A DNA stretch of 15,224 nt, taken from Planctomycetota bacterium. Lineage in GTDB: Bacteria > Planctomycetota > Phycisphaerae > Sedimentisphaerales > Anaerohalosphaeraceae. The notes below the pieces were generated by a model. That model was not told the origin of the DNA and searched no databases. It saw only the letters and a list, made by a program, of their open reading frames with translations. Of the stretch, positions 8,501-13,871 are shown piece after piece (the first letter of the stretch is position 1; each line of letters begins with the position of its first letter). Position numbers and translations under genes: made by a program. The DNA lies in contig QNBS01000014.1 in assembly GCA_003644175.1 (NCBI GenBank), positions 1 through 15,224 of the forward strand, in the 5' to 3' direction.

Positions 8501-8607
8501 GGATTATTGACCGACACGGCGGCGAAGTCCGGGTCGAATCCGCGGCCGGTCAGGGCAGCCGGTTCTTTGTCTCAGTGCCCACAAGCCGCAAAATCAGTAT
8601 TGGCTAA
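5596..8607 (+). CDS. CHASE8-HAMP-multi-PAS sensor histidine kinase
   Basis: A 1003-residue inner-membrane kinase. In order: TM1 (about 17-44), a periplasmic segment resembling CHASE8, the YfiN sensor (about 45-160; LADVIGRNSQAALKF), TM2 (about 162-185), HAMP (about 186-238), four PAS domains starting near 245, 374, 500 and 627, each ending in a D-I-[ST]-[ED]-R-K-type PAC motif, then HisKA with phosphoacceptor His766 in SSHDLRS, and an HATPase domain with N box W896-Y905, G1 D931NGCG, an F box FEVFHRL and G2 box GEGLGLS (959-965). All catalytic residues are intact. GTG 5596 is preceded by AAGGAGG (5580-5586). The neighbouring YfiR gene supports control by a periplasmic partner. There is no receiver domain, and no response regulator gene is in the window, so the output partner must be elsewhere. 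The four PAS domains could add cytoplasmic ligand or redox input. Confidence 0.93.
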   Translation: MNRLKAKFHTWTIRTKLTLIMMATSAVAVGVGCAIFAVFTAYVLRQEHVRDLHNLADVIGRNSQAALKFDIPEDAARNLATLETDESIVFACIFDLQGRVLAIYRQQGQPESLAPPVLKPEGHEFDGPILKIFEDVEMNGEVIARLCIQDDRREEKAQLGRSIATMFMVMAVSLLAAYLISWRLQRPISRPILSLAATAADIAARKDYSIRAVKESEDEIGTLIDSFNDMLAQIQRNEEVIRTSEEHFRDFFQNAPIGFHIFGPNRLIIDINEAELAMTGYERDEIVNKKTWADLVVDEQQEMFEQHWKDIITSGEARNLEYTVVHKDGHHVDVVLNASARFDEEGNLINTRGSVLDISERKRMTAQVRQSQQMLKTVLDTIAVRVFWKDTDLNFLGCNQLFADDGGVARPEEIIGKSDFDMAWKAQAESYRRDDRQVMESGESKLNYEEPQTTPEGRNIWLSTSKIPLRDDKGDIIGMLGTYEDITDRKRADLALRLSEQRFRAIADYTYNWELWISPTGGVLWTNPAVERITGYSVAECMAMTDYLGSLVVEEDRAMAMEAKEKGLKEERGRMECRIRRKDGKVIWVASSWQPIYDNKGVWQGQRVSVRDITDRKNAEERLAESRERFRSLVETTSDWIWETDRDGVYTYVSPKVKDLLGYDPDELLGKTPFDNMPSEEAARVSGVLEEIRLAQKPFQAMENVNLHKDGRKVILETSGVPVYDAYGNFCGYRGIGRDITDRKRLLQILEAKNRELESIVYTSSHDLRSTIVNVQGFSSELSVTCEHLLGLLEDIPLPHEKLKEELTTILQEEIPTELKYIATSANKMDMLIKGLLKLSRLGQVEMKMEHIDMNALMTEVIDSMQYQIQQAGAEVRVDRLPDCMADAGQMTQIFWNLIDNALKYRDSERQCTIEISGSVKEDMSVYCVADNGCGIPPRHQKNIFEVFHRLEPEGAVGGEGLGLSIIRRIIDRHGGEVRVESAAGQGSRFFVSVPTSRKISIG

Positions 8608-8698
8608 GGCTAAGCCGGCTTCGATACCAGGGTGCTGGTGTTACGTTTTCGGCGACCAGAGGCGCCGATTGTGTCAAATCGGGCTCACCCGGCACGTA
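8594..8698 (-). pseudogene. C-terminal remnant of a LamG/repeat-type surface protein gene
   Basis: Read on the minus strand from 8698, the frame gives YVPGEPDLTQSAP, then ENV, PWY and a final ...SQY followed by TGA at 8596-8594. This aligns with the last 35 codons of the gene at 13860-15224 (VPGRPDLTQSVP, ENV, PWY, SKY stop), with 17 of 29 residues the same over the main block. The DNA shares the 20-mer CCGATTGTGTCAAATCGGGC (8665-8684 and 13934-13953) and GATACCAGGG (8623-8632 and 13892-13901), exactly 42 bases apart in both places. Upstream of 8698 the likeness continues only weakly and out of frame, and the NadE-like gene ends at 8744, so no intact gene is attached. Its stop lies inside the last codons of the convergent kinase gene. 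Confidence 0.68.
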
Positions 8699-8743
8699 TC
8701 TCAGAAGAAGCGGTTTTGTATCCGCCAAAGCCCTGAGTCGCCA

Positions 8744-9736
8744 TCATGCGGTTATTTCAGCGACATTTTCTATGAGCAGCGGTTTGAGGTGCAGATAACG
8801 TGTGGTTTTCCTCTTTTGGTCGATGTCGTTATAAACTCTCTGCACCTGCCGGGCGGTAAGATTCACGGCAGGCGCCGTCTCATCGGGCGAAAGACCGTGG
8901 TTCTTTGCGTAAAGGCACAGATCCATTTTGTCGTAAGGTAAAGAGAAGTAGAATTCCTCCTGAGATTGCGGCATGGAATACGTGTCGGTCGTGGGCGGGC
9001 GACTGCAGATTTCATCGGGCAGGCCAAGATGCTTTGCCAGAGCATACACCTGCGTCTTGTACAAGTGGGCAATGGGCTTTATGTCCGCGGCGCCGTCTCC
9101 GAGTTTTACAAAGAAGCCCTGGTCGTATTCGAGCCGGTTTGGGGTCCCTGTAGCGGCGTAATTCAGGCGATCGGCGTGGTAGTATTCCAGCATCTTGCGT
9201 ATTCTCTGTTTGAAGTTTGTCGCCGCGACGATTGCCAGGTATGCTTTCGGAGAGAGTCTTGCCTTGACGACTCGGCCATCGGGCGACTGCGCTACTACCG
9301 AGAAAATCCTGTAGCTGTCGTCTTCCATAATGCTCGGCAGTACGATTTTGAACTTCCAGTCCGGGGCGAACTGCGGGATCACGGATTTGACGGCTTCATT
9401 TCGGCGGCGATAGCAGCCCACGCCTTCCAGGACCGGAGTGATATCCTCATGCGCCGAATCTATCTGCAAGTGTTCGGCAAGCATTGTGCTCAGTCTGAGC
9501 GTATCGTCGGAAGAATCTCTTTCCGGCATGTGCAGTCCGAATACGCGGTCTTTGCCGACGGCCTTGACGCAAAGGGCCGCCACCGTACTGCTGTCAATCC
9601 CTCCTGACATGGCTATGACCAGACCTCGTCGTCTGAACCGGGTTCGCAAGGCGTTTCGGACGGTCGCGGCAATCTTTTCGACTTCGGCGGCGCAGTCTAT
9701 TTCGAGGACACTTGCAGAGAGACTATTCGGGCTCAT
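8744..9736 (-). CDS. NadE-like ammonia-dependent amide synthase (ATP pyrophosphatase)
   Basis: NadE-family enzymes adenylate a carboxylate with ATP and displace AMP with ammonia; the classical reaction makes NAD from deamido-NAD. The 330-residue protein has the PP-loop SGGIDSS at 44-50 and the family block GTPNRLEYDQG...KLGDGAADIKPIAHLYKTQV. It has no nitrilase (CN-hydrolase) domain, so ammonia must come free or from a partner. The region after the core (RPPTTDTYSMPQSQEEFYF) departs from the PSAGLWxGQTDE-type loop of housekeeping NadE, which suggests a different substrate. It starts inside the ligase gene (14-bp overlap) with GAGGAG seven bases upstream of ATG 9736. As the last gene of an ACP-AsnB-ligase operon it most likely amidates a pathway intermediate. 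A second true NAD synthase remains possible. Confidence 0.85.
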   Translation of the reverse strand: MSPNSLSASVLEIDCAAEVEKIAATVRNALRTRFRRRGLVIAMSGGIDSSTVAALCVKAVGKDRVFGLHMPERDSSDDTLRLSTMLAEHLQIDSAHEDITPVLEGVGCYRRRNEAVKSVIPQFAPDWKFKIVLPSIMEDDSYRIFSVVAQSPDGRVVKARLSPKAYLAIVAATNFKQRIRKMLEYYHADRLNYAATGTPNRLEYDQGFFVKLGDGAADIKPIAHLYKTQVYALAKHLGLPDEICSRPPTTDTYSMPQSQEEFYFSLPYDKMDLCLYAKNHGLSPDETAPAVNLTARQVQRVYNDIDQKRKTTRYLHLKPLLIENVAEITA

Positions 9737-11321
9737 AGTTTTTCTCCTCTTGCTTTCTTAACTGTTTCTTATCCACCTTGCCGTTGGGTGTCCTGGGCAG
9801 GGCGTCGATAAACTCAACATATTTTGGGATCATGTAGCTTTCCATGCACCGTGTCGAATATTTCAGGACATCGTTTTCCGTCAAAGCAACGTCTTTGTCC
9901 GACACTATGAAAGCCTTTATTGCCTGGCCGAGAATATCGTCGGGCACGCCGATGACGGCAACCTGGGCTACTCCGCTCAGGAGAACGAGGGCATTTTCGA
10001 CTTCACCCGGACTCACTCGTTCGCCCCTGGTCTTTATCATATCGTCTTTTCTGCTTACAAAATACAAAAATCCCTCTTCGTCGCGACGGAACAGGTCGCC
10101 GGAATACAGCCATATTTCATCATCATCCCGATTCCTGCGGAATACTTTGTTTGTGAGGTCCGGGTCATTCCAGTATCCCGGCATGACATTTGAGCCTCGT
10201 ATCAAGAGTTCACCTGTTTGGCCCGTTTCCACAGGTTGACCTTTTTCATCAACAATTCTGGTTTCACAGATTGACAGGGGTTTTCCAACAGAATCAGGCT
10301 TTGTGTCCACCTGGTCGGGTTCGAGATACGAAACCCTGACGCATTCGGTGAGTCCGTACATAGGATATATGCTGGTTTGGGGCAGTAATTTTCTGAGTTT
10401 TCCAGCGTGATCAACCGGCAGGGCGGCGCCTGCGTTGGTAACATACCTTAGAGACGCCAGGTCGTATTGTTCGATACCTTCAAGCTGGAACATCATGGCG
10501 ATTACGGTGGGCACGAACGGGAAGCCTGTAACCCTTTCTTCTTCAATCCGCTTTAGAATCTTGTGAAGGTATACGAAAGATTTTTCAAGGACGACAGTGC
10601 CGCCGAACATGAAAGCCATGAGCACCTGATACATTCCATATCCAAACGCCAGCGACAACACATTCAGTATTATATCGTCTTCCGTATTCTTCAGGTAGTC
10701 GATTATGCATTCGGCGACATCGATCATTTTGGAGTGAGGCTGCATTACTCCCTTTGGGCGACCTGTCGAACCGGATGTATATATAAGTGCGGCCAGATCA
10801 TGCTCGCCGGTTGACGCCGGCGGCGGAGGGGCTTTTGAGGCGGATGGATCGGAAAAAATTGAGTCCCATGCAAGTGCATTGTAATTTTCCAACAGCTTCG
10901 CTGGTGCTTTTCCAGGCGGGCTTATCCAGATGAGGCGTATTTCATAATCGATTTGCTCAAGGGCTTCGGCGACTACTTTTGCCTTGCCGGTATGAGTAAT
11001 GAGGGTGCGTGCGCCGGAGTCCTTTAGTATATAGGCAAGCTTGGACGCCTTGAGTGTTGCGTTTGCAATAACGAAAACGCCGGAAGCTTTTGAAATTCCA
11101 TAAAGCGATATTACCGTTTCGGCGGAATTATCCAGAAGGACTGCAACCCTGTCCCGGGGCGCAAGTCCGAGTTTGTGCAGGCGGCAGGCAAGCTGGTCTG
11201 ATTTTTCATCAATCTCTCTATAGGTCCACCGTTTGGCCCCGCAGATCAGAGCGTTTTTGTCGCCGAGACGCCGGGCGGTTATCCTGAGATAATCATGAAG
11301 TAGTTTTGCCTGCAATCTCAT
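9723..11321 (-). CDS. AMP-forming acyl ligase (ANL superfamily), probable ACP-loading enzyme
   Basis: Activates a carboxylic acid as an acyl-adenylate and passes it to CoA or a carrier-protein thiol. The 532-residue protein has the P-loop-like motif YTSGSTGRPKG (181-191), the YGLTE motif, the YSGDLFRRDEEGFLYFVSRKDDMIKTRGERV hinge block (A7-A8 region) and the C-terminal catalytic lysine K515 in PNGKVDKK. Length and motif order are normal for acyl-CoA and aryl-acid ligases. ATG 11321 was chosen because GAGGAG is close upstream; the frame stays open to 11417 but would run back into the AsnB gene. The gap to the AsnB stop is ten bases and the end overlaps the NadE-like start by 14. With a dedicated ACP in the same operon, carrier loading is more likely than CoA formation, but the substrate acid is unknown. 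It recalls the AMP-ligases that accompany exosortase A loci. Confidence 0.9.
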   Translation of the reverse strand: MRLQAKLLHDYLRITARRLGDKNALICGAKRWTYREIDEKSDQLACRLHKLGLAPRDRVAVLLDNSAETVISLYGISKASGVFVIANATLKASKLAYILKDSGARTLITHTGKAKVVAEALEQIDYEIRLIWISPPGKAPAKLLENYNALAWDSIFSDPSASKAPPPPASTGEHDLAALIYTSGSTGRPKGVMQPHSKMIDVAECIIDYLKNTEDDIILNVLSLAFGYGMYQVLMAFMFGGTVVLEKSFVYLHKILKRIEEERVTGFPFVPTVIAMMFQLEGIEQYDLASLRYVTNAGAALPVDHAGKLRKLLPQTSIYPMYGLTECVRVSYLEPDQVDTKPDSVGKPLSICETRIVDEKGQPVETGQTGELLIRGSNVMPGYWNDPDLTNKVFRRNRDDDEIWLYSGDLFRRDEEGFLYFVSRKDDMIKTRGERVSPGEVENALVLLSGVAQVAVIGVPDDILGQAIKAFIVSDKDVALTENDVLKYSTRCMESYMIPKYVEFIDALPRTPNGKVDKKQLRKQEEKNYEPE

Positions 11322-11331
11322 GTACTCCTCT

Positions 11332-13302
11332 TTAGCTTCTGCGGTCAACCAGCAGGTCCACCTCGAATGTTCCGGGCAATGGGGCGGGTGGACGATTAAT
11401 GTAATTGTCGCAAACAAGCTGTGTCGAAAGGATTCCGGTTAAAGCCATGCCGTCAATCTCGCCGGGATTTGATGATTTTCGCAGTTTATTCACCAGCGTC
11501 TTTACTTTCGATGTGTCGAAAAGACCTGTTTGGGCGAGTGTTTTTTCCGAGAGCATTTCATCGATATATGAATTGCCGGAACCGAGCAGAGACTGTGAAA
11601 TCGGCGCCCGATAAGGATGCTTGGAGCGATTGACTATTTCAGGCGGCAGTATCTTGCGAAATACTTTCTTTAACAGGAATTTTTCATTAAGACCCAGAAT
11701 TTTCCATTTAGCGGGTACTTTGGCCATATATTCCATGATCCGCGGGTCAAGGTACGGAAGGCGAATCTCGAGTGAATGCGCCATGGCCATTCGGTCGCCC
11801 TGAGAGGAGAGCAGATAGTTACTCAAAAAGAGCGAGGCCTCCAGGTATTGGGCTCTTGAGAAATAGTTCCATTTTCCAAAGCCGGCAGGAAGCATTCCTC
11901 CAAGTTCATCCCGGCCCGAGTACGAACCAATCTGATTTTTCAGATCGGCAGAGAAGAAGTTCTTGATTTTACTCGTATTTGCCCATCTGATCATGTGTGA
12001 GAAAAAAAGATTGTCCGTCTGGTCAAGGCCTTTGGCGAAGAAGGACTGCAATGTGCGCTTTAGTCTGGGATTGTTGAATATGTATGGGTAAAGCCGCCCC
12101 AACAACTCCGGCCGTGATGTTGAGTTCGGCCGGCGGGCCCAGAATCTTCTGACCTTTGTTTCGCGGAAGATGTTGTATCCGCCAAAAAACTCATCGGCGC
12201 CTTCACCTGTCAGAACAACTTTGAGGCCTGATTCATTTACGAGCTTTGAAAGGAGGAAAAGAGGCGCCGGGGCTGTTCGAAGGATAGGTTTTTCGCAATG
12301 GCGAATAACATCCGGAAAAGCTTCACCGATTCGCCGATTTGTCGCTGTAATCTCCTTGTGATCAACGTTCAAATGGGAGACCATGAGATTCTGGTGATCG
12401 CCTTCGTCGAAGGCGTCTTCTTCGAAGCGTATGCCAAAGCTCTTGACGTCGCTGTTGAAATCTCTGACCACTTTTGCTGTCAGCCCGGAGGAATCCAGAC
12501 CTCCGCTGAGGTAACAGCCCACCGGCACATCGGCGCGTAAACGAATGCGAATTGCATCGTGGAGCAAGTCGGACATGTCTTGAACAATATCATCGATACC
12601 GCTGTCGGTCTGTTCATCCGGACTACAGAAGGGTATGTCCCAATATTTCCGTATGCTTACCTTGCCGCCGGATATCTTTGCAAAGCAGCCCGGCGGAAGT
12701 TCGTTTATATCTTCAAAGGCGGTCCGCCCTTTAAGTGTGGTCCAGAAGGTGAATATCTGGTCCATTGCTATGGGGTCGATACGGCGGTTGATTTCGGGAA
12801 AGGTCAAGATTGATTTTATTTCCGAGGCGAAGATGAATTTATTGTTTTGAACGGTGTAATGGAGCGGTCTGATGCCGATTCGGTCGCGAGCAAGAAACAA
12901 TTCTTTTGTTGTTGCGTTCCAGACAGCAAATGCGAATTGCCCGTTAAGTTCGTTGAGACATGCAGGTCCTTTGTCCTCGAAAAGATGCAGGATTACCTCG
13001 GTATCGGAAGTCGTGTAAAAACGGTGGCCGTTTTTGATCAGGCTGTCCCGGAGTTCGGGATAATTAAAAACCTCGCCGTTGTAAATGATCCAGAGTGTTT
13101 TGTCTTCGTTGTGGATAGGCTGGGCGCCGGATGAAAGGTCGATGATGCTCAGTCTGGCCTGGCCCAGGGCTATGTGGTCGTCGATGTAAATGCCTGATTC
13201 GTCGGGGCCGCGGTGTTTCTGGACAGATACCATGCGATTGATGGAATCCATGGAGATTCGTCCGGGCCCGGAGAGATTGCAGATACCCGCTATTCCGCAC
13301 AT
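11332..13302 (-). CDS. AsnB-like glutamine-dependent amidotransferase (asparagine synthase family)
   Basis: Class II amidotransferase: the N-terminal domain hydrolyses glutamine and channels ammonia to a C-terminal ATP-pyrophosphatase that adenylates a carboxylate and forms an amide. Met is followed by the nucleophile Cys2 (MCGIAG), and RLSIIDLS, YNGEVFNYPELR and SDTEVIL show an intact glutaminase site. The synthase domain has PP-loop SGGLDSS at 266-272 and GEGADEFFGGY from 366. At 656 residues it is the long AsnB type common in polysaccharide, spore-coat, peptidoglycan-amidation and antibiotic clusters, rather than the shorter housekeeping AsnB. It starts 13 bases inside the ACP gene, so the two are coupled. 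It may make free asparagine, but the neighbours argue for amidation of a carrier-bound or activated acid, or for supplying ammonia to the NadE-like partner. The true substrate cannot be read from sequence. Confidence 0.9.
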   Translation of the reverse strand: MCGIAGICNLSGPGRISMDSINRMVSVQKHRGPDESGIYIDDHIALGQARLSIIDLSSGAQPIHNEDKTLWIIYNGEVFNYPELRDSLIKNGHRFYTTSDTEVILHLFEDKGPACLNELNGQFAFAVWNATTKELFLARDRIGIRPLHYTVQNNKFIFASEIKSILTFPEINRRIDPIAMDQIFTFWTTLKGRTAFEDINELPPGCFAKISGGKVSIRKYWDIPFCSPDEQTDSGIDDIVQDMSDLLHDAIRIRLRADVPVGCYLSGGLDSSGLTAKVVRDFNSDVKSFGIRFEEDAFDEGDHQNLMVSHLNVDHKEITATNRRIGEAFPDVIRHCEKPILRTAPAPLFLLSKLVNESGLKVVLTGEGADEFFGGYNIFRETKVRRFWARRPNSTSRPELLGRLYPYIFNNPRLKRTLQSFFAKGLDQTDNLFFSHMIRWANTSKIKNFFSADLKNQIGSYSGRDELGGMLPAGFGKWNYFSRAQYLEASLFLSNYLLSSQGDRMAMAHSLEIRLPYLDPRIMEYMAKVPAKWKILGLNEKFLLKKVFRKILPPEIVNRSKHPYRAPISQSLLGSGNSYIDEMLSEKTLAQTGLFDTSKVKTLVNKLRKSSNPGEIDGMALTGILSTQLVCDNYINRPPAPLPGTFEVDLLVDRRS

Positions 13303-13541
13303 GAATTCTTCTGCTCAATGAATTTTGCGACATTATTCAGGCTGTCGAGATTCTCGGGGATGAGTTCATCGTCGGCGATTTTGATATTATAGGTCTCCTC
13401 GAGAAAAGCAATGAGTTCGAGAATGCCTGTGGAATCGATAATTCCGCTGTCAAGAAACGATGTCTCGTTGGTAAGGTTCTCGCCGTCGCCGAAGAGAAAG
13501 TTCTCAACGATGAATTCGTGTACCGTCTCAATGTGGCTCAT
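13290..13541 (-). CDS. Acyl carrier protein
   Basis: An 83-residue four-helix carrier that holds an acyl group on a phosphopantetheine arm in the cytoplasm. The attachment site is Ser37 in SGIIDSTGILEL, in the normal position at the start of helix II, and the acidic helices (ELIAFLEETYNIKIADDEL) are typical of a stand-alone ACP. It opens the minus-strand operon, with GAGGT about nine bases before ATG 13541 and a strong promoter about 120 bases upstream. Its end overlaps the AsnB-like gene by 13 bases. The sequence resembles discrete ACPs of small-molecule and polysaccharide loci more than the fatty-acid AcpP, whose attachment motif is usually DSL. A cognate adenylating ligase two genes on is the likely loader. 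A phosphopantetheinyl transferase must come from elsewhere in the genome. Confidence 0.9.
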   Translation of the reverse strand: MSHIETVHEFIVENFLFGDGENLTNETSFLDSGIIDSTGILELIAFLEETYNIKIADDELIPENLDSLNNVAKFIEQKNSCAE

Positions 13542-13568
13542 TTGAAATTACCTCACACAGTGCCGGAT

Positions 13569-13580
13569 ACTCTATAGAGT
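13569..13580. promoter_or_regulatory. 12-bp perfect palindrome in the operon leader
   Basis: ACTCTATAGAGT is a perfect palindrome 28 bases upstream of the ACP start and about 80 bases downstream of the predicted transcription start. It could be an operator half-site pair or a small RNA hairpin. A palindrome of this length can occur by chance in a genome, so its role is open. Confidence 0.25.
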
Positions 13581-13664
13581 TTGCCCGCAAAACCGTCATG
13601 TCCTGCGATTCCAATATCTCGTCAAAGAGCCCCACAATATTTACGCAAATTTACCCAAAAACGA

Positions 13665-13693
13665 AGTATATTGAGTCATTGTCGCCAAGTCAA
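13665..13693 (-). promoter_or_regulatory. Strong sigma70-type promoter of the ACP-AsnB-ligase-NadE operon
   Basis: On the minus strand TTGACT (13693-13688) and TATACT (13670-13665) are separated by exactly 17 bases, an almost consensus pair. Transcription would start near 13658 and leave a leader of about 117 bases before the ACP start. No other good promoter is seen for the four genes. Confidence 0.65.
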
Positions 13694-13785
13694 CGGGTAT
13701 TTCAGGCCACTTTTGTACGGGGGGCACTTATGCATTGAGCTGTATGCACGGGAGTGTAAGGACTGAGCGGGGTGCGGGCCTTGGT

Positions 13786-13822
13786 TTTATGGGCGACCCC
13801 GTGGGGGGGGGTCGCCCATAAA
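13786..13822 (-). terminator. 15-bp perfect stem-loop downstream of the LamG gene
   Basis: TTTATGGGCGACCCC (13786-13800) pairs perfectly with GGGGTCGCCCATAAA (13808-13822) across a seven-base loop. It begins 38 bases after the stop of the minus-strand LamG gene and lies upstream of the ACP promoter, so it separates the two transcripts. It has no long T tract after the stem on either strand; the A/T ends of the stem are the only weak pairs. It may act as a transcript-end or mRNA-stabilising hairpin rather than a classic intrinsic terminator, and may be one copy of a dispersed palindromic repeat. Confidence 0.5.
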
Positions 13823-13841
13823 TGACAGGTTTTGAAATCAC

Positions 13842-13871
13842 TATTTGCTCAGTATTTGCTCAGTATTTGCT
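13842..13871. repeat. 11-bp tandem repeat across the stop codon of the LamG gene
   Basis: The plus-strand unit TATTTGCTCAG occurs at 13842-13852 and 13853-13863, with a partial third copy at 13864-13871. On the minus strand the unit carries AATACTGA, and the TGA stop (13862-13860) of the gene lies in the middle copy. It looks like replication slippage at the 3' end of the gene. Confidence 0.8.

Noticed and set aside
8378..8941. Plus-strand frame of 187 codons running past the kinase end
   Set aside because: It overlaps the kinase in another frame and then runs antisense to the NadE-like gene; no start signal and no family resemblance.
13542..13785. tRNA or known riboswitch in the ACP operon leader
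   Set aside because: No cloverleaf, anticodon arm or riboswitch core that I can recognise; only the promoter and a short palindrome are supported.
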